Below, in pieces: positions 16,395 through 24,469 of a DNA stretch of 64,000 bases. The DNA is from Clostridium tepidum. Lineage in GTDB: Bacteria > Bacillota > Clostridia > Clostridiales > Clostridiaceae. The stretch is from NCBI RefSeq assembly GCF_002008345.1, contig NZ_MRAE01000001.1:161750-225749 (forward strand), in the 5' to 3' direction. Under the pieces are notes generated by a model, which was not told the DNA's origin, ran no database searches, and worked only from the letters and a program-made list of their open reading frames with translations. Numbering within the stretch: the first letter of the stretch is position 1; each line of letters opens with the position of its first letter. The position numbers and the translations under genes were made by a program.

Positions 16395-17615
16395 ATGAAA
16401 AGCAGTTTTATAATTACTCAAACAATGGCAATTAAAAATTTAAAACATAGATCAGTACGTACGTGGTGTATGATATTTTTTGTTTTTATGTTGTCAGTTG
16501 CTCTTTTTTTCAGTTCTGTTTTGGTAGATAGTATGACAGATAATCTTCAAAAAACTACTGATAGATTAGGGGCAGATATTATTGTTGTACCAAAAGAATA
16601 TGAAAAGGATATGGCTGATTCTCTTTTTATGGGTGAACTATGTAATTTTAATTTTGACCGTAAATGGGAAAATGAAATTAAAAATATTGAAGGAATAAAG
16701 CAAAGTACACCACAGCTATATATGGCATCCTTGGCAGCTGATTGCTGTTCATCAGCAACACAAATGATAGTTTTTGACCCAGATACAGATTTTATAATTA
16801 AACCTTGGTTGGAGAAAGATGGACTTGCACTTCCTAAAAAGGGAGAATTATATATTGGTTGTTCTATTGATCCACCAGAGCCAGACACAATTAAATTTTT
16901 TGGTGAAAATTATAAAGTAATTGGTAAATTAGAAAAAACTAATACTAGCTATGATACTTGTGTATTTATGACTTCTGAAACTGCACAAGAAATAATGGAT
17001 AGTGATGGGTGGAAAGCTGCTTTTAATAAATCCATATCAGATGCTGATAAAATTATTTCTTCCCTTATGATTCGTGTGGAAGATGGAGCAGATGCTAAAA
17101 CTGTGGCAAGAAAAATTAATTATTCCATTAAAGGAGCGCCTATTTCTGCTTATACAACTAATGGTATTTTTAATGGAGTCATGGATTCTGTAAAAAACAT
17201 GAGTGGTTATAGCACAACAATTATGGTATTAATGCTCATTATGGTAATTACTGCATTAATTTCTATTTTCACTATTACCATAAACGAAAGAACTTCTGAA
17301 TTTGGAATTTTAGCTTCCCTTGGTATTTCTTCTGGTAAGCTATCTGGAATAGTTCTTACGGAAGGTACAGTTATTGGATTTTTGGGTGGGATTTTAGGCG
17401 TTGCTATATCTGTAATTATATTACTTTTATTCTCTAACACAATTATGATTAATTTGAATATCCCAAGGCTTAATACCAATTTTATTTATCTTCTTTCCCT
17501 TGGAGTTAAATGTTTGTTTTTATCTGTTGCAGTTTCTATTCTTTCTTCTTTGTATTCTGTATGGAAGATTAATAGAAGTAAAATAGATGAGTTAATTAAA
17601 GGAGAAGAACTATGA
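16395..17615 (+). CDS. MacB/FtsX-type ABC permease
   Basis: A 406-residue permease: one N-terminal helix (about 25-45), a large extracytoplasmic domain (about 50-270) with Cys pairs (ELCNF, DCCSS), then three helices in an FtsX domain (about 275-395, with EFGILASLGISSGKLSGIVL). Pairs with the ATPase that follows. Probable substrate or role unknown; linkage to a Cys-rich binding protein and DUF4418 may mean a shared metal or thiol-related job, which is inference only. AAGGAAG precedes ATG one base after the DUF4418 stop. Confidence 0.82.
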   Translation: MKSSFIITQTMAIKNLKHRSVRTWCMIFFVFMLSVALFFSSVLVDSMTDNLQKTTDRLGADIIVVPKEYEKDMADSLFMGELCNFNFDRKWENEIKNIEGIKQSTPQLYMASLAADCCSSATQMIVFDPDTDFIIKPWLEKDGLALPKKGELYIGCSIDPPEPDTIKFFGENYKVIGKLEKTNTSYDTCVFMTSETAQEIMDSDGWKAAFNKSISDADKIISSLMIRVEDGADAKTVARKINYSIKGAPISAYTTNGIFNGVMDSVKNMSGYSTTIMVLMLIMVITALISIFTITINERTSEFGILASLGISSGKLSGIVLTEGTVIGFLGGILGVAISVIILLLFSNTIMINLNIPRLNTNFIYLLSLGVKCLFLSVAVSILSSLYSVWKINRSKIDELIKGEEL

Positions 17616-18295
17616 TTTTGCAAATTAATGATTTAACTAAAAGTTATATTAGACAGAATTTAAAATTTGATGCTGTAAGTCATGTTGATTTTTCTATGGA
17701 TAAAGGAGAAATTGTTATTTTAACAGGACCATCTGGTTGTGGCAAAAGCACATTTTTTAAATTAATATCAGGAATTACAACTTGTGATAGTGGGAAAATA
17801 ATATTTGATAATCAAGAATTAACTTCCCTTTCTGCAAAAGATTTAGCTGCTGTACGTTCCTCTAAAATTAGTTATATTCTGCAAGGTGATAGCTTATTGA
17901 ATAATTTCACCGTAATGGAGAATTTATGTCTACCATATCGTCTATTAAATAATTCTGAAGGTATAGAGGAAAAAGCAAAGGAGCTACTTACAGAATTTAA
18001 TATGGAAAAAATGCTTAATGAATATCCTGGGAATCTTTCAGGTGGTGAACGTAGACGTGTGGCTATTGCAAGGGCGTTTGTTCATAATCCGCTTCTTGTT
18101 ATTGCAGATGAACCAACCAATGACTTAGATGAAGAAAATATCAATATTATCTTGGAGTATTTTAAAAAACAAAGCTTACAAGGAATAGGAATACTTATTA
18201 GTACCCACGATACGTCTTGTTTAGGGTTGGGTGGAACACACTATGTTATGAAAAAAGGAATTTTGAAAAAAGCAAATATTGATAAGCAAATATAA
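17612..18295 (+). CDS. MacB-type ABC ATPase
   Basis: A 227-residue ATPase overlapping the FtsX gene by four bases (ATGA-type coupling). Walker A GPSGCGKST (39-47), signature LSGGERRRV, Walker B VIADEPTNDLD and H-loop STHDTS. Works with the FtsX protein upstream. Last gene of the operon, before a bidirectional terminator. Confidence 0.88.
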   Translation: MILQINDLTKSYIRQNLKFDAVSHVDFSMDKGEIVILTGPSGCGKSTFFKLISGITTCDSGKIIFDNQELTSLSAKDLAAVRSSKISYILQGDSLLNNFTVMENLCLPYRLLNNSEGIEEKAKELLTEFNMEKMLNEYPGNLSGGERRRVAIARAFVHNPLLVIADEPTNDLDEENINIILEYFKKQSLQGIGILISTHDTSCLGLGGTHYVMKKGILKKANIDKQI

Positions 18296-18322
18296 ATAGA
18301 TATATAGTAACTTTATAAAATA

Positions 18323-18366
18323 TTTTAAGCTTTAGCCTGAGTTTTTATCTCTGCTAAAGCTTAAAA
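18323..18366. terminator. Bidirectional terminator between convergent genes
   Basis: TTTTAAGCTTTAGC and GCTAAAGCTTAAAA form a perfect 14-pair stem with a 16-base loop; A/T tails on both sides serve either strand. Confidence 0.85.
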
Positions 18367-18405
18367 ATGTTTATTGAAATATATAGACAATCCTCTATTC
18401 TATTT

Positions 18406-18870
18406 TTAAAAAAAGCTAAACAAACCAACACTAGCAGTACCCATGATAATTCCTGCCACTAATACTCCAAGCATAACAGCTAAAATACTAGTTTTAAAAT
18501 CCATATCTAGAAAACTAGCTGCTAAAGTGCCTGTCCATGCTCCAGTTCCAGGAAGTGGTATTCCAACAAATAATAATAAACCAATAAATAAACCTTTGTT
18601 ACCTGCCGTTTCTTTTAATTTTTTTCCTGCTTTTTCACCTTTTTTAAGACACCAAGTAAAAAAATCTCCTATGATAGGTTTGTCACAGCCCCAAATAAGT
18701 ACCTTTCTTGCAAATAGATATATAAAAGGTACAGGTAACATATTTCCTATAATTGCAACAATATAAGATTGAAGCAAAGGTAAATGATATATTTGTGAAT
18801 ACGGTATAGCTCCACGCAGTTCTACGATTGGAACCATGGACATAAAAAATACTATTGCATATTTCGTCAT
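18406..18870 (-). CDS. Putative small multidrug export family membrane protein (COG2426)
   Basis: A 154-residue protein with about four membrane helices. The N-terminal motif VPIVELRGAIPYSQ and the loop FVGIPLPGTGAWTGT are the signature of the COG2426 / PF06695 family, which is named putative small multidrug export protein without firm proof. AAGGTGG lies before ATG. Monocistronic, convergent with the ABC operon. Confidence 0.85.
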   Translation of the reverse strand: MTKYAIVFFMSMVPIVELRGAIPYSQIYHLPLLQSYIVAIIGNMLPVPFIYLFARKVLIWGCDKPIIGDFFTWCLKKGEKAGKKLKETAGNKGLFIGLLLFVGIPLPGTGAWTGTLAASFLDMDFKTSILAVMLGVLVAGIIMGTASVGLFSFF

Positions 18871-19068
18871 TATATAAATTCCACCTTTTCTTTTAGTTTA
18901 AAATATATAAGTAATTTTAGAAATAATATATCATAAATAATAAATAAGCACAAATGATTTACTTTTAAAGTTAAATAATTATACACAATTTTAACTAAAA
19001 TTTAATCTAAAAATTATAATATGGAAATATTCAACTTGTAAGTTGTATGTTAAGAAAGATATATACCG

Positions 19069-19329
19069 CTAATATACTAACATTAAAGCTTTTAATAAAT
19101 AGCGAATCAGAGAATAATAATGGTTATTCAGATATATATTAATATTTGCATTATTGTATTTTATGATATCAAGACCGCTCAAAGCAATCATTACAGTTGG
19201 TTCTTTTTCAAATGCTTCTTTGAAACTAATTGTAGTACGATACTCTCTTATACCATCACCATTTAAAAGATTCCAGCCACCAATAGTTGGATCATAATAA
19301 GCTTGTCCACTTCTTATTTGCATAATCAT
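19069..19329 (-). CDS. Truncated H-type lectin domain protein
   Basis: Residues 1-60 fit an H-type lectin (agglutinin) fold start: SGQAYYDPTIGGWNLLNGDG, then FKEAFEKEPTVMIALSGLDI. In such domains a further beta-strand region of 40 or more residues normally follows; here the end (YYSLIRYLLKALMLVY) is aberrant, suggesting a frameshift or truncation. TTGGAGAT is upstream of ATG. Surface or phage-tail carbohydrate binding is the usual role. Moderately sure of the family only. Confidence 0.45.
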   Translation of the reverse strand: MIMQIRSGQAYYDPTIGGWNLLNGDGIREYRTTISFKEAFEKEPTVMIALSGLDIIKYNNANINIYLNNHYYSLIRYLLKALMLVY

Positions 19330-19867
19330 ATCTCCAATCTTTTATATTAATATTTTACTTGTAATATTAATATACGTTTAAAAGTAGATTTTGTTATGGA
19401 TGTTTGAAAAGATTGTTTTAAAAATAATAAAGAATAACATATATAAACAAAGCTGTTGGATTGGGAGGTGAATTTAGTATAAGTAAGTTTATATAAATAA
19501 AACATAAATTCATGGATGGGCTTATTTTATTAAAATATTTAATGTTGTTATGTATAATAATGATTGTACATAGTGCTAAAAGTAATATGTATACATGACT
19601 TTTAACACTTTTATAAATAGCCATATTATTATATAATATTAACTGAATAGCATTTTTTTGGAATATAACTATAAATTCAGGCACAATTTTATATTATTAC
19701 AAAATTGTAATAATTAAGTTAAGTATATTGTAATATAAATAGTTTAATATATAAAGTAAGTTAGATTAAGTGATTTTTAGGCTACGATGAAGTTTTATTA
19801 AAAGAATTATTTTTCTTTTGAAAATAAAATTATTGTTAAGAAATATTTATAATTAGGAGATAGAAAG
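19330..19867. other. Gene-free AT-rich stretch
   Basis: 538 bp with no supported gene. A hydrophobic minus-strand frame at 19418-19684 lacks a ribosome binding site. I see no strong hairpin or repeat. Confidence 0.4.
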
Positions 19868-19954
19868 ATGGAAAATGAAAAAAATGGTTATATTAAGGAA
19901 ATTTTATTTATTATATCTTTAGCTATAGTATTGTGTATATTTGTAATGAAATAA
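19868..19954 (+). CDS. Putative 28-aa single-helix membrane peptide
   Basis: AGGAG lies 8 bases before ATG. The peptide has a charged start (MENEKNGYIKE) and one membrane helix (ILFIISLAIVLCIFVM) ending in Lys. Similar in plan to the peptide at 27431. Could be a regulatory or toxin-like small protein; nothing proves it. Confidence 0.4.
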   Translation: MENEKNGYIKEILFIISLAIVLCIFVMK

Positions 19955-19975
19955 TGTAAGAGCAGATTCTATTTG

Positions 19976-20116
19976 AAACCAACAATTCTGTTTGTTAATG
20001 AATTTGAGGAAATTATAGAAAACGAAACTTTATATAGTAAAGAATTATTTAAAGATTAAGATTTTAAAAAGCAAGGAGTATATGATATAGAAACGGAAAA
20101 AGTATTTAAATTATAA
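19976..20116 (+). pseudogene. Degraded coding fragment
   Basis: A 46-codon frame with one internal TAA (after ETLYSKELFKD) and natural-looking composition on both sides (KPTILFVNEFEEIIEN; DFKKQGVYDIETEKVFKL). No start codon fits. Likely the tail of a lost gene; family unknown. Confidence 0.3.
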
Positions 20117-20166
20117 TTAAAGAAAATAATTATATATCTATTAAAAAGTATAGTTGAGGTGGAATT

Positions 20167-21162
20167 GTGGAATTATTATTAAAACAAAAAATAGATTTGA
20201 TGACAGAGAATTATAATCAGGTTAAGAAAGGATTTAAATGGGAGTATAGCATAGTAAAACATTTTGTGGCTATGAACTCAGCCCTTAAAAATAAGAAAAT
20301 AAATGTTGAAGAAATTCAAGAGATAAAAGATTATATAAAAAAACAGGTAGGATTATTTTCTAAGTTTAGAGGAATGAATCTATTTATTTTAAGTAGTCTT
20401 TTGCATTTAGAAAGTAATTACAAAGATTTTTTCCAAGATATGCAAAAGGTATATGAGAAAATGAGGGATGCAGGTTTTAGAAATAGTGAGTATTTACCTT
20501 TAGCTTCTTATACTATAGTTAAAGAAGTTTCTATGGATAAATGGGAGGACAAGATCCAAAGAATGAAGACTTTCTACTCTAATATGAAGAAAAATTATCC
20601 TTGGTTAACTACAGCAGATGATTATGTTCTTGCAGCAGTATTAGCTACTTCAAATTTAGATGTAGAAAAAACTTCAGAGGAAATGGAAAATTGTTACAAA
20701 CTACTAAATGACAAGGCTTTTCTTAAAGGAAATTCCCTTCAAAGTCTTTCTCAAATACTTGCTTTGGGAGAAGAAGATGCAGAAAATAAATGCAATAGGG
20801 CAGTGTCTTTGTATAAGGAATTAAAGAGTGAAAAGTGCAAATTAAAACATGATGGATTAGCTTCTTTAGGGGTACTAACCCTTATATCTTCTGATGATAG
20901 TGATATAGTAGAAGAAGTAAAGGAAGTTTATAATTATATAAAAGGAAAAGATGGCTATGGAATTTTTAGTATTGAAAAGTCTCATATAGTTATGTTAGCT
21001 ATTTCTTTAGTGGCAGATTCTTATATAGAAAGAATTGAAAAAGGATTAATAAATATAACTTTGGCAAACAGTATAAATTCTATAGTAATAGCACAGCAAC
21101 AGGCAGCTATAGTAGTAGCTTGTGCAGCAAGTTTAGCGGCAGCTTCATCATCTAGTTCATAA
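20167..21162 (+). CDS. DUF4003 family protein
   Basis: A 331-residue helical protein matching the DUF4003 pattern (repeated helices such as FSKFRGMNLFILSSLLHLES, YPWLTTADDYVLAAVLATS) and ending in an Ala/Ser-rich hydrophobic tail (AAIVVACAASLAAASSSSS). GTG start with GAGGTGG upstream. No signal peptide. Function unknown; the tail may associate with membrane. Confidence 0.75.
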   Translation: MELLLKQKIDLMTENYNQVKKGFKWEYSIVKHFVAMNSALKNKKINVEEIQEIKDYIKKQVGLFSKFRGMNLFILSSLLHLESNYKDFFQDMQKVYEKMRDAGFRNSEYLPLASYTIVKEVSMDKWEDKIQRMKTFYSNMKKNYPWLTTADDYVLAAVLATSNLDVEKTSEEMENCYKLLNDKAFLKGNSLQSLSQILALGEEDAENKCNRAVSLYKELKSEKCKLKHDGLASLGVLTLISSDDSDIVEEVKEVYNYIKGKDGYGIFSIEKSHIVMLAISLVADSYIERIEKGLINITLANSINSIVIAQQQAAIVVACAASLAAASSSSS

Positions 21163-21357
21163 AACTTTGGATAAAGTGAAAAGCCCCCATAAGTGTCTAT
21201 TGAAAGGCATTTAAAAGAATGCTATAATGTGGATTATTATAAACTTGTAAATAAAATTTATTCATAGGAATATTTATTAAAATGATATACTACTTAATTT
21301 ATAAAATTTGGTTTACAAAAATGGGGTAATACCTTTTAAGATAAAATGGGGGTAATC

Positions 21358-22428
21358 ATGATGAGCTATACAAACTTAGTTAGCAATATGCTTTTAAATC
21401 AATATAAAACACAAATGAACAATAGCGATAATATTAATAAAAGTGATGATAAAACAGTAAAAAGTTTTGATCAACAAAAAGAAATCCAAAACATGGTTTT
21501 TGCAGCAATGCTAAGTCAAATGATGAATAGTATGAGTAGTATGAATGATATGGATAGTGTAAGTGGTATAGATAGTATTAGTAATATGAGCAGTATGAAT
21601 AGTATGTATGGTATTGGAAGTATGAATAATATTGGAGCTTTGAGCGGTATGGGGAGTTTAATAGCAACACAGGCACTATTAAGCAGTTTAAGAAATGCAG
21701 CTTTAATTGGTTTTAATGATTCATTAAATGCTTTAGGCAATTTTAATTCAACTATAAGAGGAGCAAGTAAGTTTTTGTCTAAAGATAATAATGATGGAAC
21801 AGATAGCAATATTAGTACTTTAGGTATACGTGCTTCAAAATATGAATCAAATTTAAATCCAGCAGAAATTAGTAATAATCCGGGAGATTATGGCGGAAAA
21901 TCCTATGGAGCATGGCAGTTTTCATCTAAGACAGGGTCTTTAGATTCATTCATTAATTCACTCAAAGGAAATAATAATGATATGTATTATAAATTAGTAA
22001 ATGCAAAAGCTAAAGACAACAATACCTTTGGTGAGAATTTTGATGCTGCATGGAGAAGTATTGCCAGTCAAAATAAAGATAGATTTTTAAAAGTACAACA
22101 AAATTATGTAAAAGTAAACTTTTATGATACTGTAGCACGAGCTTTAAAATCAAAATTTAATTTTGATATAAGCAAAAGAAGTAATGCACTAAAAGAAAGT
22201 TTATGGTCTACAGTTGTTCAACATGGAGTAGGGGGAGCTACATCCATATTTTCAAAATTAAATTTAAATAATAGCGATAGTAAAATTATTAATGATTTAT
22301 ATAACGAACGTCAAAATGTAAATTTATATTTTAGAAGTAGTTCACCAGAAATAAGACAAAGTGTATATAATAGATTCACTAGAGAAAAACAGGACATGCT
22401 AAGTATGTTAAATGGAGAAATAGTTTAA
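21358..22428 (+). CDS. Putative cell-wall hydrolase with low-complexity N-terminus
   Basis: About 357 residues. Residues about 45-105 are Met/Ser/Asn/Asp-rich (QMMNSMSSMNDMDS-type repeats), 105-150 helical, and about 165-350 resemble a lysozyme-like fold: KYESNLNPAEIS, with Glu as probable acid, then DYGGKSYGAWQFSS. No signal peptide, so export may use a holin or other route. GGGGG lies upstream of two adjacent ATG codons (21358, 21361); the ATG at 21346 is inside the ribosome binding site. Phage-lysin or spore-associated roles are both possible. Confidence 0.55.
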   Translation: MMSYTNLVSNMLLNQYKTQMNNSDNINKSDDKTVKSFDQQKEIQNMVFAAMLSQMMNSMSSMNDMDSVSGIDSISNMSSMNSMYGIGSMNNIGALSGMGSLIATQALLSSLRNAALIGFNDSLNALGNFNSTIRGASKFLSKDNNDGTDSNISTLGIRASKYESNLNPAEISNNPGDYGGKSYGAWQFSSKTGSLDSFINSLKGNNNDMYYKLVNAKAKDNNTFGENFDAAWRSIASQNKDRFLKVQQNYVKVNFYDTVARALKSKFNFDISKRSNALKESLWSTVVQHGVGGATSIFSKLNLNNSDSKIINDLYNERQNVNLYFRSSSPEIRQSVYNRFTREKQDMLSMLNGEIV

Positions 22429-22430
22429 AA

Positions 22431-22466
22431 TTTAAAAGTCAGCCACTAATTATGGTATATGACTTT
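22431..22466 (+). terminator. Hairpin after the hydrolase gene
   Basis: AAAAGTCA and TGACTTTT close a stem with internal mismatches and a T run. A second related hairpin, GTCAGGCATC / GTGTCTGAC, follows at 22505-22530 before ATTTTATTTTT, and a third at 23167-23195. Confidence 0.55.
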
Positions 22467-22540
22467 TAAAGAGTATGAAAAACATAAAGAAAATAAATAT
22501 ATAGGTCAGGCATCAATTATGGTGTCTGACATTTTATTTT
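22436..22540. repeat. Diverged hairpin repeat pair, period 67
   Basis: GTCAG-CA--AATTATGGT-T-TGAC occurs at 22438-22463 and 22505-22530, with about 40 unrelated bases between. Both copies are hairpins. Same period as the CRISPR units but more diverged, so weak as evidence for that class. Confidence 0.4.
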
Positions 22541-22764
22541 TATAATATTTATTTTTAAATAATGAAATTTATTTAATGTTTAATTTATAAATATGATTAT
22601 TTAAAATGAAGAAAATTGGTCAATTATTTAATTTAGAGATATGATTATTTGATATGTAATAATTTAAGATAAAAGGATTTGAATTAAAATTTTGTATTAA
22701 TATGGATAATATGGTGTAAATATGTTATTATTTAGATGGGTAAATGTAGAAGGGGAAATAAACA

Positions 22765-22899
22765 ATGGATAAAAATAAAAAAGGAATTATAGAAAATATA
22801 AGTATACAAATGGCTAAGGTGATGACAAATATGGCAAAGAAAGTAATTGAAAATTATAATCAATCAAAAATTGATTTAACAGAAAAAAATGAAAATTAA
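22765..22899 (+). CDS. Putative 44-aa hypothetical protein
   Basis: AAGGGG 9 bases before ATG. Helical, charged and Met-containing (KGIIENISIQMAKVMTNMAK), no membrane helix. Stands alone between the hydrolase and the ABC genes. No family recognised. Confidence 0.35.
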   Translation: MDKNKKGIIENISIQMAKVMTNMAKKVIENYNQSKIDLTEKNEN

Positions 22900-23166
22900 G
22901 TTAGTACTATATTAACTGTAGTAGTATGGTTCAAAATAAATATTTGCAGGATATTATTTAAAAAATAAGTATTAGATTGGAATAAAAGCTGCAAAATCAA
23001 TAATTATAAGGTTAATATATATTAAAAAAATTATAATATTCAAATGTTTTTAAAGTATGAAAAAAGAAAATTTTGATTTATAGATTAATAAATTTTTTAA
23101 CTAAGGAATTAGCAATATTAAAAATAAAAAAATATTATAAGATTAAATATGATTTTTCATTTTAAG

Positions 23167-23199
23167 AGTCAGGTATGAAATTTAGGTACCTGACTTTTA
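23167..23199 (+). terminator. Terminator hairpin
   Basis: AGTCAGGTA pairs with TACCTGACT, followed by TTTT. It ends the unit containing the 44-aa frame. Confidence 0.7.
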
Positions 23200-23336
23200 G
23201 TTTATGCTTAAAAAATATCTATTTTATAATAGCTTTAATTTTAACCTGTAAATATAAATAATACATTCACAAGCACTTTATATATTATTTATATTTACTA
23301 TCTTAAAATTAAAGCTAATTTTATTATGGGGTAAGG

Positions 23337-23430
23337 TGTTTTGGTAATAATACTTTGAGTTTTATAGCTTTTAACATCTTTATATGCTTTTTTATGTGCG
23401 CTGTTTTAATAATAATACTTTGAGTTTTAT
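23337..23430. repeat. Repeat-spacer-repeat unit, 29 + 36 + 29
   Basis: Copies at 23337-23365 and 23402-23430 (TGTTTT, two variable bases, then TAATAATACTTTGAGTTTTA plus T) differ at two positions only; the 36 bases between are unrelated. Period 65. Confidence 0.65.
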
Positions 23431-23602
23431 TACTATTTTGTAATAATTAAATTTATAAGATTGTAATAAAAGAAGTTTAATATATAACTTATAGACAAAA
23501 AACAGCATGTTATAGTGTATTAAGTTTTTTAGTTTCGTTTAATTAGGATATAGGCGAAAAGCCCAACCAAAACTCAAATAAAAAATTAAAAACCAAATAT
23601 AA

Positions 23603-23733
23603 AATCATATAAAAATCGAAGGTTACAATTAGAGTTTATAAAAGAAATCATATAAAAATCGAAGGTTACAATTAAAGTTTATAAAAGAAATCATATAAAA
23701 ATCAAAGACTACAATTAAAGTTTATAAAAAGAA
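23603..23733. repeat. 43-bp tandem repeat, three copies
   Basis: Units begin near 23605, 23648 and 23691 and contain TCATATAAAAATCGAAGGTT then ACAATTA-AGTTTATAAAAG. The third copy has four changes. Lies 40-170 bp before the ABC ATPase gene, so it could carry regulator sites. Confidence 0.8.
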
Positions 23734-23776
23734 ATTATATGAAAAATCAAATAGAAAAAGAGGAGTGGACTTATAA

Positions 23777-24469
23777 ATGGAATTATTAAAAGTTAAAGAT
23801 CTTTGTAAAAGTTATGGAAAAGGTGAAATAAAGGTAGATGCCTTAAAAGATATTAATTTAACTATAAATCAAGGAGAATTTGTGGCTATAGTTGGTCCTT
23901 CAGGTTCAGGTAAAAGTACATTACTTCATCTTTTAGGGGGAGTGGATAAGCCAACCTCTGGTAAAGTTATTTTAGAAGGTACAGATATATATTCTTTAAG
24001 AGAAAATGAATTAGCCATATTAAGAAGAAGAAAAATAGGATTTATATTCCAGTTTTATAATCTAATACCAGTGCTTACGGCAGAAGAAAATATAGAAATG
24101 CCAGTACTTTTAGATAATAAAAAACCAGATAAAAAATATATGGAAGAACTTTTAAATATATTAGGATTAAAAGAAAGAAAAAATCACTTGCCTTCACAAA
24201 TGTCTGGAGGACAACAGCAAAGGGTTTCTATAGGTAGAGCTTTAGCTAATAAGCCATCCATAATATTGGCAGATGAACCTACAGGTAATTTAGATTCTAA
24301 AAATTCCAAGGAAATAATAGAACTTTTAAGATATTCAGTTAAAAAATACAATCAAACTCTAGTGCTTATAACCCATGATTTAAATATAGCAAAAATGGCA
24401 GATAGAGTTATAACCATAGCGGATGGAGAAGTTAAAGGAGACGAGGTGACTAAAGTTGAAAAGCTATAG
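23777..24469 (+). CDS. ABC transporter ATPase (antimicrobial-peptide/lipid type)
   Basis: A 230-residue MacB/LolD-like ATPase: Walker A GPSGSGKST (40-48), FQFYNLIPVLTAEEN Q-loop region, signature MSGGQQQRV, Walker B ILADEPTGNLDS, H-loop ITHD. AGAGG before ATG. Overlaps the permease gene by 14 bases. A two-component system 1.2 kb downstream suggests a peptide-sensing/detoxification module. Confidence 0.9.
   Translation: MELLKVKDLCKSYGKGEIKVDALKDINLTINQGEFVAIVGPSGSGKSTLLHLLGGVDKPTSGKVILEGTDIYSLRENELAILRRRKIGFIFQFYNLIPVLTAEENIEMPVLLDNKKPDKKYMEELLNILGLKERKNHLPSQMSGGQQQRVSIGRALANKPSIILADEPTGNLDSKNSKEIIELLRYSVKKYNQTLVLITHDLNIAKMADRVITIADGEVKGDEVTKVEKL

Noticed and set aside
19418..19684. 88-codon minus-strand hydrophobic frame
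   Set aside because: No ribosome binding site, GTG start, and composition expected of AT-rich non-coding DNA.
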